The notes below the pieces were generated by a model that saw only the letters and a program-made list of their open reading frames with translations, did not search any database and was not told where the DNA came from. Both the position numbers and the translations under genes were made by a program. From Candidatus Omnitrophota bacterium (GTDB lineage: Bacteria; Omnitrophota; Gorgyraeia; Aquiviventales; Aquiviventaceae): a stretch of 7,317 nt of DNA. This document shows, piece after piece, positions 1 through 6,377 of the stretch (its first letter is position 1; every line of letters starts with the position of its first letter). Location of the stretch: NCBI GenBank assembly GCA_016206675.1, contig JACQRD010000014.1, positions 1-7,317 on the forward strand, read 5' to 3'.

Positions 1-278
1 ACTTGGACCTCTTCGTAGGTCTTGGTGTCCATCAGATGAAAGGTGTCGGCGGTGCGGTAGAGGTACTGGAGGGTGCGCTTTTCAATGAAGGCTTCCTGGA
101 ACTTGTCCCCGGCGCGGAAGGTGCGCTCGATCACCGACCCGTCGCGCAGGCGGCGCAGCTTGGTGCGTACGAAGGCCCCGCCTTTGCCGGGCTTGACGTG
201 TTGGTACTCCACAATGATCCACAGCTGGCCATCCATCACGATGGCCTCGCCGTTGCGGAATTCAGTGGTGGAAATCAT
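1..278 (-). CDS. efp: Elongation factor P, N-terminal part (runs off the window)
   Basis: EF-P binds between the P and E sites of the ribosome and relieves stalling at polyproline stretches in the cytoplasm. The visible 92 codons begin MISTTEFRNGEAIVMDGQ and contain the KOW-like N-terminal domain (about residues 1-62) and the start of the first OB domain. The loop HVKPGKGGAFVRTK places the lysine that is post-translationally modified in many species at K32. Family length is about 185 residues, so roughly half is missing beyond position 1. The start codon at 278 is preceded by GGGGGGGAG with 10 bases to the ATG. It lies 52 bp after the aroQ stop, in the same direction, with a short-repeat patch in the gap. 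No epmA, epmB or earP modification gene is visible here, so the modification state of K32 cannot be judged. Confidence 0.96.
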   Translation of the reverse strand, partial: MISTTEFRNGEAIVMDGQLWIIVEYQHVKPGKGGAFVRTKLRRLRDGSVIERTFRAGDKFQEAFIEKRTLQYLYRTADTFHLMDTKTYEEVQ

Positions 279-298
279 GCCGTGCGAACTCCCCCCCG

Positions 299-353
299 CT
301 TCTGTGGTTCTGTGGTGCCACAGCCCGTTCTCATCGCCTTCTGTGCTTCTGTG
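299..353. repeat. Degenerate CACAGAAG octamer repeats between aroQ and efp
   Basis: Read on the minus strand, two tandem octamers CACAGAAG occupy 353-338, and a second pair, CACAGAAC then CACAGAAG, occupies 314-299. In between, CTGTGGTGCCACAG (310-323) is a short near-palindrome. The aroQ stop (331-333) falls between the two pairs, so the last residues of AroQ are encoded by repeat units. Nothing in it looks like a classical terminator, since there is no U tract. It may be a member of a dispersed intergenic repeat family, which cannot be judged from one locus. Confidence 0.6.
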
Positions 354-846
354 CTCGGCGGCTGCGGCCGGCGTGCGTCGGCGTCTTTGAGAGTGCGGCG
401 GAGGACGCCTGCCCCTTCGCCGCCGCCAGCAACAGCGCCTCCAGCCCGAGGCGATAGCTGGCCGCGCCGAAGCCGCTGATCTGGCCGAGGCAGACCGGTG
501 CCAACATCGACTGATGGCGGATGGGCTCGCGCGCGGCGATGTTCGAAAGGTGCACCTCGACGGTCGGAATCCCTGAAGCGTCGATGGCGTCCCGGATGGC
601 AAGACTCGTGTGCGTATAGGCAGCCGCGTTGAGCAGCAGTCCGTCGTAGAGGCCGCGGCCCGAGCCGATGGCGCTGACGATCTCGCCCTCATGGTTGGAC
701 TGCAGGATCTTCAGAATCGCGCCCTGCGCGGTGGCCGCCCTGATGAGCTCCTTATTGATGGCGGAGAGATCCGCCGTACCGTAGAGCGCCGGCTGCCGCG
801 CGCCGAGCAGGTGCAGGTTCGGGCCGTGGATGACAAGGATTTTCAT
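331..846 (-). CDS. aroQ: 3-dehydroquinate dehydratase, type II
   Basis: This cytoplasmic shikimate-pathway enzyme dehydrates 3-dehydroquinate to 3-dehydroshikimate and normally forms a dodecamer. The start MKILVIHGPNLHLLGARQP is typical of the family. Residues matching the known active site are R17 in LGAR, the catalytic tyrosine Y22 in LYG, NHEGE at 51-55, N73 and H79 in NAAAYTHTS, H99 in VEVHLSN, and R106 and R110 in AREPIRH. FGAASYRLGLEAL (126-138) is the usual final helix. The ATG overlaps the stop of the preceding Trm112-like gene (ATGA), with AGGGG five bases upstream. The protein is 171 residues against about 145-150 normally. The last 25 or so residues (from about G145, ending AQKHRRR) are basic, resemble nothing in the family and run into the octamer repeats, so this is a likely read-through tail. 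Confidence 0.95.
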   Translation of the reverse strand: MKILVIHGPNLHLLGARQPALYGTADLSAINKELIRAATAQGAILKILQSNHEGEIVSAIGSGRGLYDGLLLNAAAYTHTSLAIRDAIDASGIPTVEVHLSNIAAREPIRHQSMLAPVCLGQISGFGAASYRLGLEALLLAAAKGQASSAALSKTPTHAGRSRRAQKHRRR

Positions 847-1013
847 GAGCGCCCCTGGGGTTGCTCGGCCTCTTCGACCAGCATCACCGGAATCCCCTCC
901 CGGATCGGGTAGCGGCGGCCGCACTGCACGCACACCAGCCGGTCGTTCTCCAGCTTGACTGCGGTCTTGCAGACCGGACACGCGAGGATGTCCAACAATG
1001 CCTTGTCGATCAT
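843..1013 (-). CDS. Trm112/YcaR-like small zinc-ribbon protein
   Basis: This 56-residue protein starts MIDKALLDILACPVCK and matches the Trm112p-like (UPF0434, YcaR) family. Two pairs of cysteines, C12-P-V-C15 and C28-V-Q-C31, form a likely zinc ribbon, followed by the hallmark RRYPIREGIPVMLVEEA. In eukaryotes and archaea Trm112 activates methyltransferases that modify tRNA, rRNA and release factors. The role of the bacterial homologues is poorly defined, so no substrate is assigned. The start at 1013 has a strong Shine-Dalgarno, GAGGAGG, seven bases upstream. Its ATG overlaps the rmuC stop and its own stop overlaps the aroQ start, both as ATGA, indicating translational coupling on both sides. 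Confidence 0.92.
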   Translation of the reverse strand: MIDKALLDILACPVCKTAVKLENDRLVCVQCGRRYPIREGIPVMLVEEAEQPQGRS

Positions 1014-2059
1014 GGGATCGCCTCCTCTGGTGGTTGGTGCGCACCGCCGATGCGCTCGACATTCGTGAGCGTCTGCTCCACGTCTTTAAACGCTTTCTCC
1101 GCTTGGTCGTACTGGCTGTTGGCGTTGCGCAGATGCACGCCCACCTTCCGGAACTCCTCTTGGGCGAAGCGACGAACCTGGCCGGCCAGCGTCTGGAGCG
1201 ATGCCAGCACCTCCTCGGCCCGGTGCTCGATCTCCAGCCCCTTCAGCCCCTGAGCGATCGTGACGAGATACGCCCAGAAGGTCAACGGCGAGGTCAAAAA
1301 CACATTCGACGTCTGCGCGTATTCATACAGTCCGCCGTCCTCCGTGAAATCCTTGCTCGCCACCAACTCGTAGAACACGGCCTCCGACGGAATGACCATC
1401 AGGGCGAAATTGTAGGTGCCTTCCTGCGGCCGGATGTAGTGCTTCACCTCGTCGATCTTCTGCCGCACCGTCCGCTTGAACTCTGTCCGCAGCGCGGGAC
1501 GCTGCCGTTCGTCCGCCTCCCGGAGGCGTTTATAGTCTTCGATCTGCAGCTTGGAGTCGACAGGAATGAGTTTCTCGCCGAGCCGGATGGCGAACTCCAC
1601 CTTCTTGCCGTCCGAGAAGGTGTAGTCTTCTTCGTATTGCTTTGGGAGTTTGTCGGCCAGGAGATTGCGGACGATGACTTCTCCAAGTTCTCCGCGAAGC
1701 TGCTGCGGCTTCAGGAGGTCATTGAGCTCGCCGACCTTCCCCTGCAGCCCGGCGAGCTCTCCCATCTTGGTACGCACTTCCCCGAAGCCTTCGCGAATCG
1801 CCGTGATCTGCCGAAGGGCTTCCTGGCGCTGTCTGGAGAGCTCGTCTTCCTTCTGCTGGAGCAGCTTTTCACGCTCTTGAGTGGCGCGTTCAAACGGTTC
1901 CAGCTTGGCCCGGATCAGCGCATCGAAACTCCGCGTCTTGAATTCCTGAAGCTCAGCTTTGAGGTCGGCGGCCGAGGACTTCAACATGGCCGCCTCGCGG
2001 ACGACGTAAATGAGCAGGCCCACGAGGATGATACCGACTAGTAGCCCCATTAGGACCAT
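1010..2059 (-). CDS. rmuC: RmuC-family DNA recombination protein
   Basis: RmuC limits recombination between short inverted repeats in E. coli and is predicted to be a membrane-anchored nuclease. The 349-residue product has one N-terminal membrane segment (about 3-20), a long charged coiled coil (about 25-120) and the RmuC domain (about 120-320). RGELGEVIVRNLLADKLP opens that domain, followed by a PD-(D/E)XK-like core KVEFAIRL and LIPVDSKLQIEDYKRL. The first acidic position is E (VEF) where longer E. coli-type proteins have PD. The conservative change plus the intact DSK suggests activity is possible. Later conserved blocks include ALMVIPSEAVFYEL and VFLTSPLTFWAYL. The start at 2059 is 18 bp after the DUF1844 stop, with only a weak AGAAG upstream. 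M4 (2050) is an alternative. The stop overlaps the next gene by ATGA. Confidence 0.93.
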   Translation of the reverse strand: MVLMGLLVGIILVGLLIYVVREAAMLKSSAADLKAELQEFKTRSFDALIRAKLEPFERATQEREKLLQQKEDELSRQRQEALRQITAIREGFGEVRTKMGELAGLQGKVGELNDLLKPQQLRGELGEVIVRNLLADKLPKQYEEDYTFSDGKKVEFAIRLGEKLIPVDSKLQIEDYKRLREADERQRPALRTEFKRTVRQKIDEVKHYIRPQEGTYNFALMVIPSEAVFYELVASKDFTEDGGLYEYAQTSNVFLTSPLTFWAYLVTIAQGLKGLEIEHRAEEVLASLQTLAGQVRRFAQEEFRKVGVHLRNANSQYDQAEKAFKDVEQTLTNVERIGGAHQPPEEAIP

Positions 2060-2077
2060 GGTCTGACTTCTACAGCC

Positions 2078-2485
2078 TCACCCGGCATTGCCTTGGCCCC
2101 CAGACTTGGCCAGATACCGCATCCGCAGCTGGTAGAGCGCGTCTTTCAGCAATTTGTCTTCATCAACGCTGAGATTCCCCTTGGTCTTTTCCTCAAGGAT
2201 GCCCAGCACATCCACGAGATACTTGGCGTGCGGCAGATTGGCCGCCCGTTTGCGGGTAACGGGATGCGGCATATCACCCAGCGCGATCAGCGCTTCCATC
2301 GCCAGGCCGGACACAAAGATGTCGAAGCGCGCTTGCGGCAGCTCCTCCCGCTCACCGGAGGGCCCAGGCGGCGGCTGGGCCGCAGCCGGCTCCGATGGCC
2401 GCGGTGCGGCGGCGGCGGTCTGCTTTTCGCGTTCGGCCTGCTCTTTCCACGATTCATCGACGCGCTTTTTCACCGGCTCATCCAT
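2078..2485 (-). CDS. DUF1844 domain protein
   Basis: This 135-residue soluble protein matches the DUF1844 family, whose function is unknown. A charged N-terminus MDEPVKKRVDESWKEQAER leads into a low-complexity Ala/Pro/Gln linker (about 24-45). The conserved C-terminal domain follows, with FDIFVSGLAMEALIALGDMP, the NLPHAKYLVDVLGILEEKTK block and a final helix KLLKDALYQLRMRYL. No catalytic motif or metal site is evident and there is no signal peptide or membrane span. The ATG lies inside the end of amrB (8-bp overlap), with GAGG seven bases upstream, so translation is probably coupled to amrB. rmuC follows 18 bp later. Confidence 0.88.
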   Translation of the reverse strand: MDEPVKKRVDESWKEQAEREKQTAAAAPRPSEPAAAQPPPGPSGEREELPQARFDIFVSGLAMEALIALGDMPHPVTRKRAANLPHAKYLVDVLGILEEKTKGNLSVDEDKLLKDALYQLRMRYLAKSGGQGNAG

Positions 2486-3305
2486 GGCTGATCCTCACCC
2501 CGGCGTAGCCGATGGCGGAGTCCGCATCGCCGCCGGTCTGGGCACTGGTGCCGTACCGTTCGATGTGGGCCTCGCGCGCCCCTAAGCGCTTCGCGGCTTC
2601 CAGCACGCTGACCACCGCCCCGTAGCCGCACATGCGCACACCGGCCTCGCGGACGATGTGGAGGACGGCGGCGCCATCCAAGGCGCGGATGGCTGCCAGC
2701 AGCCGCTCATCCTGCCGCGCCGTCTCGGCGCAGGGCTCATAGTGGGAGAGATCCGAGCTGGCCACCAGCAGCACCGGCTCTTCCGCCATGCGGACGACTT
2801 GAGCCAGCGCCTCGCCCAACTGGAAGAATTGCTCCGCGTCGTCCGAGCCGCTGATGATCGGCACGAGGCAGAGGCCGCTCGGGCTAAGCCGCTGCAGAAA
2901 CGGCAGCACCACTTCAATGGCATGCTCGCCGTGCTGCGCCCAGGCATCGACTTCCAGAAACGGGCAGCGCCTGCGCAGCGCGTCAGCCAGAAACCGATCC
3001 ACCGGGACATCCCCGAGGGGCGTGCGGTACCAGCCGCCCTCCAAGAGGCTCCACGGCATCCATGTGCCGGTATGGGACGGGCCAATGACCACACAGCGCC
3101 GCGGCAGGACCATCCGCGAGAGGGCTGCGGCGATGACCGCGCCGCACTGCGCCCAGCTGCCGTGCGGCACGATCGCCGCCAGCGCCGGCGCTGCCGCGGC
3201 CGTGCGATCCATCAGGCGATCAATCGCCTGCGCGGCCTCGGCAGGATCTGCGGGATACAAGTAGCCGGCCACCGCCGGCCTGCGTATGACGCCAGTCATT
3301 AGCAT
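2478..3305 (-). CDS. amrB: AmmeMemoRadiSam system protein B (Memo family)
   Basis: The product has the Memo fold, related to class III extradiol dioxygenases. The biochemical role of bacterial AmrB is not settled. From the start at 3305 it has 275 residues. IRRPAVAGYLYPADP (7-21) is the family N-terminus. Likely metal or active-site residues are H48 in VPHGS, H78 in IGPSHTG, H125/H128 in the QHGEHAIEV block (normally EH..E), D185 and H188 in SSDLSHY, and C226 in RMCGYG, with IGYAGVRI near the end. VPHGS replaces the more usual VPHAGY. A start at 3305 has GGA seven bases upstream, supplied by the neighbouring repeat. 3299 (MTGVIRRP) is equally possible. A longer start at 3338 would begin inside the repeat and is unlikely. 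Genes for AmrA (AMMECR1) and the radical SAM partner are not in this window. Confidence 0.92.
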   Translation of the reverse strand: MLMTGVIRRPAVAGYLYPADPAEAAQAIDRLMDRTAAAAPALAAIVPHGSWAQCGAVIAAALSRMVLPRRCVVIGPSHTGTWMPWSLLEGGWYRTPLGDVPVDRFLADALRRRCPFLEVDAWAQHGEHAIEVVLPFLQRLSPSGLCLVPIISGSDDAEQFFQLGEALAQVVRMAEEPVLLVASSDLSHYEPCAETARQDERLLAAIRALDGAAVLHIVREAGVRMCGYGAVVSVLEAAKRLGAREAHIERYGTSAQTGGDADSAIGYAGVRISHG

Positions 3306-3310
3306 GGTTT

Positions 3311-3387
3311 CGTCCACAGTCCATGGTCGACAGTCCACAACAGCATCATTGCGTTCACGGTGGACTGTGGACGGTAGACTGCGGACC
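3311..3387. repeat. Inverted pair of GTGGACT heptamer arrays between the M16 gene and amrB
   Basis: Four degenerate heptamers lie on the plus strand at 3360-3387 (GTGGACT, GTGGACG, GTAGACT, GCGGACC). Four more lie on the minus strand at 3338-3311 (GTGGACT, GTCGACC, ATGGACT, GTGGACG). The two 28-nt arms face each other across a 21-nt spacer and match at 22 of 28 positions, enough for a long imperfect hairpin in the transcript. The M16 stop lies in the spacer, just past the first arm, and the amrB start lies five bases after the second, so the whole intercistronic gap is repeat. It has no U tract. It could act as an mRNA stability or attenuation element, or be a remnant of a dispersed repeat. 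Confidence 0.75.
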
Positions 3388-6009
3388 CTGTTGCAGATGA
3401 CCGTTTGGAGAAATCACGATTTGGGCGCGCTGCGCCATCGTCAGATACCGCTTGGCGGCCGCTTCCACCATCTGGGGGGTGATCGCGCCGATGCGCTGCT
3501 CGTACGTCTTCCAGGCGTCGAAGCCCACACCGTAGAGCTCATCCAGTGCTGCGCGCTTGGCCAGGCCGACGAGATGCTGCACATCCATCCGGTGCTGGCC
3601 GATCAGGTAGCGCTTGGCCTGGTCGACTTCCTCCGCGGTGAACCCGTTGGCCGCCGCCAGCTGCAGCTGCTCCTCCAGCACCGTCAGCACCTTCGACCGT
3701 TCCTCGAGCTTCGTGGCCGCGTAGACCAGCAGATAGCCCGGGTCCCACGCCGGCACATGGACCGCGCCGAGCGCGTAGGAAAGCCCGTGCCGCTCCCGCA
3801 CGGACTGAAACAGCCGGCCCGACATGCCGGAGAGCACCGCCGTGAGCACGTCCAGCGCGTCGCGATCCGCAGCCGCGGCGGTCGTCCCGCGGAAGCCCAG
3901 CATGATCAGCACCTGCTGCCGATCCATCGTGGAGGCGGCTTCGCGCACGCCGCCCAGCGGCTCCTCCGGCAATTGCGACGGCCAGGCCGCCGTCCGTTTC
4001 GGCATCGCGCCGAAGGTCGCCTGCAGCCGCTGCAGGGTGTCGGCCTGCTCCACCGCGCCGAAGACCGACACGACCATGTTCGACGGCACCAGCCATTGGG
4101 AGGCGAACTGCCGGCACTGCGCGCGGGTCAACCCCTCCACCGTGGTTTTCTCTCCCAGCGGATGCCAGCGGTATGGATGGCGGCTGAAGAGTGTTTTGCG
4201 CAGCAGCCGGCCCCCGACTTCAAAAATCTCATCCTCTTGAGCCGCCAGTTCCTTCGTGATCAGCTGCCGCTGGGTTTGCAGCTCGCGCTCATCAAAGGCG
4301 GCTTCGGTGACCAGCTCGTGCGCCAGCGCGATCCCTTTCGGGACGTCTTCGGAGAGCAGCTGCAGGACGATCCCGAAGCCGTCGCGCCCGCTGAAAGGCT
4401 CCAGTGTGCCGCCTAGCGACTCGACCGCCTGGGCGATCTGCACCGCACTCTTGCGCGCCGTCCCCTTGGTCAGCATCTGGGCGACCAAGTTCGACAATCC
4501 CTGGGTCGCTTCCGTTTCCACGCGCACGCCGCCATGGAACGCCACGACCACGGCAGCAATCGGCAGGGTGGGGTCCACGCCGATGAGGGCTGTGGCGTCG
4601 CTGTCAAGCCGGTGCTGAGCGGTGAGGAGGGTACCGACGCGCGTCCCCGCTGCCGGCGGCACCGCTTCAGCCAGCGGCTCGACCGTCGCCGTCGTCATCG
4701 TTTGCGGTGTCACGTAGCGGCGGGCCGCCGCCTGCACGTGCGCAGCGGTGACCTCGGCGATGCGCTCCACATACCGGCGGGAGAAGAGCGGATCGCCTGT
4801 GGCACTCAGCGAATTGGCCAGGTCGGCCGCCTTGCCCTCCACCGTTTGCAACCCGAAGAGGTAATCCGCGGTGACCTGGCGCTTGGCCTTCCGCAGCTCC
4901 GTGTCGGTCACCCCTCGCTCCTTGAGCGTTTCGATGATGGCCAGCGCCGCCGCCGCGGCCGCCGGCACCTGGCCGGCATCCGTTCGCAACTGGATGCCGA
5001 AGACGCCGGGATCGTACGGCGTGTAATTCCAGGCGGAGACGGTGTGGGCGACGCGCTGCACGCGGACCAGCGGCTCGTAGAGCCGCGAGCTCTGGCCGCG
5101 CCCCAGAATGGCGGCCAGCACATCCAGCGCATAGAGATCAGGATCGGCCAGGCGCACCGAGGGGAATCCCAGCAGTACGTAGGCGCTCTGCACCGGCATC
5201 CGCACGGAGGCGCGCTTCGCGCTGGCGGCGGGGGGCTCCTGTGCGACGACCTGCTGGAGGCCATCGCCGCGGCCGCGCGGCCAGCCGCCGAAGAGCTCCG
5301 TCATCAGCCCGGGCAGCGCAGCACCATCGAGATCGCCCACGCAGGCAAGGGTGACGTGCTGCGGCTGGTACTGCGCGGCGTAGAAGGCCGCCATATCGTT
5401 GACCGTCAGCCGCTGAAGCAGCGGCGGGTGGCCGAGAATCGGAGCGCGGTAGGGATGCTCGAGGAAGTGCCGCTCCCAGAAGAGGCGGCTCAGACGGCGA
5501 TCCGGATCATCCTCGTTCATCTGGATTTCCGAGAGGATCACCGCCCGCTCCTTGTTAAATTCTTTGGGATCGAAGACCGCGTGCTGCAGGATGTCGGCCA
5601 GCATGGCCAGCGCCTCCCGCAGATGCTTCGACTCGACAAAGAGCGTCACCCCGGTGGCGTCCAACGACGTGAAGGCATTGATCGTGCCGCCGTAGCGACG
5701 CACTTCCTGATCGATCGTGCCCGGTGCGCGGCTCGTCGTCCCCTTGAAGAGCATGTGCTCCATGAAATGCGTCATGCCGGTGCCGAGGTAGACGCCCTCG
5801 CCGCGCACGCCGCCTTTGATGCGGGCTTCGATGGCGACGAGGGGCTGCCGATGGTCCTCCTCCCACACGATCTGGAGGCCATTGTCGAGGCGCAGCGGCT
5901 CCCCCGCCCCGCGCTCAACTGACGGGACGGCCGAGGCCGCTGGCAGTGTTGGGTGTGAAACCGTCATCAGGATCAGCAGACCAACGATGGCGCTGCGCGT
6001 CAGCGCCAT
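3355..6009 (-). CDS. Exported M16-family zinc metallopeptidase, two-module
   Basis: This 884-residue protein has a signal peptide MALTRSAIVGLLILMTV with likely cleavage after AASA (about 27), so it should act in the periplasm. The first module carries the inverted zinc motif H81-F-M-E84-H85, with the third ligand E161 (in SEIQMNEDDP) 76 residues later as in M16 enzymes, and the auxiliary E154. DDP and the FGGWP block follow. The second module (from about 480) has the same fold signature, but the corresponding site reads NLVAQMLTKGT (N507, A510, Q511), so it is catalytically dead. VRERHGLSYALG (738-749) is the usual late M16 block. Overall it resembles PqqL-like or tandem processing-peptidase proteins and the substrate is unknown. 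No Shine-Dalgarno precedes 6009. Upstream is a pyrimidine tract. The last 15 or so residues (after QIVISP) are encoded by the heptamer repeat. rpsU ends 34 bp upstream. Confidence 0.94.
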   Translation of the reverse strand: MALTRSAIVGLLILMTVSHPTLPAASAVPSVERGAGEPLRLDNGLQIVWEEDHRQPLVAIEARIKGGVRGEGVYLGTGMTHFMEHMLFKGTTSRAPGTIDQEVRRYGGTINAFTSLDATGVTLFVESKHLREALAMLADILQHAVFDPKEFNKERAVILSEIQMNEDDPDRRLSRLFWERHFLEHPYRAPILGHPPLLQRLTVNDMAAFYAAQYQPQHVTLACVGDLDGAALPGLMTELFGGWPRGRGDGLQQVVAQEPPAASAKRASVRMPVQSAYVLLGFPSVRLADPDLYALDVLAAILGRGQSSRLYEPLVRVQRVAHTVSAWNYTPYDPGVFGIQLRTDAGQVPAAAAAALAIIETLKERGVTDTELRKAKRQVTADYLFGLQTVEGKAADLANSLSATGDPLFSRRYVERIAEVTAAHVQAAARRYVTPQTMTTATVEPLAEAVPPAAGTRVGTLLTAQHRLDSDATALIGVDPTLPIAAVVVAFHGGVRVETEATQGLSNLVAQMLTKGTARKSAVQIAQAVESLGGTLEPFSGRDGFGIVLQLLSEDVPKGIALAHELVTEAAFDERELQTQRQLITKELAAQEDEIFEVGGRLLRKTLFSRHPYRWHPLGEKTTVEGLTRAQCRQFASQWLVPSNMVVSVFGAVEQADTLQRLQATFGAMPKRTAAWPSQLPEEPLGGVREAASTMDRQQVLIMLGFRGTTAAAADRDALDVLTAVLSGMSGRLFQSVRERHGLSYALGAVHVPAWDPGYLLVYAATKLEERSKVLTVLEEQLQLAAANGFTAEEVDQAKRYLIGQHRMDVQHLVGLAKRAALDELYGVGFDAWKTYEQRIGAITPQMVEAAAKRYLTMAQRAQIVISPNGHLQQGPQSTVHSPP

Positions 6010-6055
6010 GAATGGAAGAGGAAGGAAAACCCGGTCACACGGATCAGAGCCCGTG
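6010..6055 (-). other. Weak hairpin over the rpsU stop and a pyrimidine tract before the M16 start
   Basis: On the minus strand CACGG (6055-6051) pairs with CCGTG (6042-6038), with one extra G-T pair, enclosing the rpsU stop codon. It is followed by GGGTTTTCC and a pyrimidine-rich run up to the M16 ATG. The stem is short and the T run is only four, so this is at best a leaky attenuator that could lower expression of the peptidase relative to S21. Confidence 0.25.
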
Positions 6056-6247
6056 GGAGCGCGGAGCCTGCGACCGGACGCGGCGGCTGATGGCTTGGCG
6101 CATCTCGCGCCGCTTGCGCTCGCTGGGCTTCTCATAATGCTTTTTCGCCTTGAGCGCTTTCAGGATCCCTTCACGCTCCAGCATGCGCTTGAAGCGCCGG
6201 AGCGCTTTCTCCAATGACTCATCATCTCGGACTTCAACACGCGGCAT
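6044..6247 (-). CDS. rpsU: 30S ribosomal protein S21
   Basis: S21 is a small basic protein of the 30S platform needed for efficient initiation. The 67 residues start MPRVEVRDDESLEKALRRFK, then MLEREGILKALKAKKHYEKP and the arginine-rich tail SERKRREMRQAISRR, the usual S21 pattern and length. GAGGAG lies three bases before the ATG inside ACTCCGAGGAGT, a small near-palindrome that could mask it. A consensus promoter stands directly upstream, which fits strong expression. It is first in the train that continues with the M16 peptidase 34 bp downstream. There is no dnaG or rpoD neighbour, unlike the enterobacterial arrangement. Confidence 0.97.
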   Translation of the reverse strand: MPRVEVRDDESLEKALRRFKRMLEREGILKALKAKKHYEKPSERKRREMRQAISRRVRSQAPRSHGL

Positions 6248-6267
6248 GGACTCCTCGGAGTTGCGCT

Positions 6268-6297
6268 ATTATACGCACCGAATGGGGGCGCTGTCAA
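6268..6297 (-). promoter_or_regulatory. Consensus sigma-70-type promoter for rpsU
   Basis: On the minus strand TTGACA (6297-6292) and TATAAT (6273-6268) are both perfect matches, separated by 18 bp. Transcription should begin near 6261, giving a leader of only about 14 nt that is almost entirely the Shine-Dalgarno region of rpsU. Hexamers this perfect are rare by chance in such G+C-rich DNA. It is the only convincing promoter in the window and probably drives rpsU and, through it, the downstream genes. Confidence 0.88.
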
Positions 6298-6377
6298 CGG
6301 CCAGCGGTATGACCTATCCCGCTGCGCGGCAACCTGTTAGAAGCCTTGTAAGAACTTCAGGGGTTCGCGAGACGCCA
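6298..6377. other. Rest of the pcm-rpsU intergenic stretch
   Basis: These 80 bp between the pcm stop and the -35 box hold a 6-bp inverted repeat CAGCGG/CCGCTG (6302-6307 and 6319-6324, 11-nt loop) just upstream of the promoter, which could be an operator or chance. GAAG/CTTC around 6340-6360 gives only a weak stem. No clear rho-independent terminator for pcm is seen. Confidence 0.3.

Noticed and set aside
3..479. 158-codon plus-strand open frame over efp and the end of aroQ
   Set aside because: It overlaps two well-recognised minus-strand genes and the repeat patch, with low-complexity Arg/Pro residues at its end.
998..2041. 347-codon plus-strand open frame
   Set aside because: It is the exact shadow of rmuC, which has clear domain motifs on the minus strand.
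3311..3387. CRISPR-like repeats
   Set aside because: Units are seven bases, contiguous, degenerate and inverted between arms, with no spacers and no cas genes.
3286..4416. 376-codon plus-strand open frame
   Set aside because: It is antisense to the second M16 module and the repeat, has His/Arg-rich composition and shows no family motif.
4534..5922. 462-codon plus-strand open frame
   Set aside because: It lies wholly opposite the M16 peptidase gene, is Arg/His/Gly-rich with no recognisable domain, and is the typical antisense shadow of a high-G+C gene.
6010..6135. N-terminal extension of the M16 protein to 6135
   Set aside because: It would overlap rpsU and place 42 non-homologous residues before an obvious signal peptide that starts at 6009.
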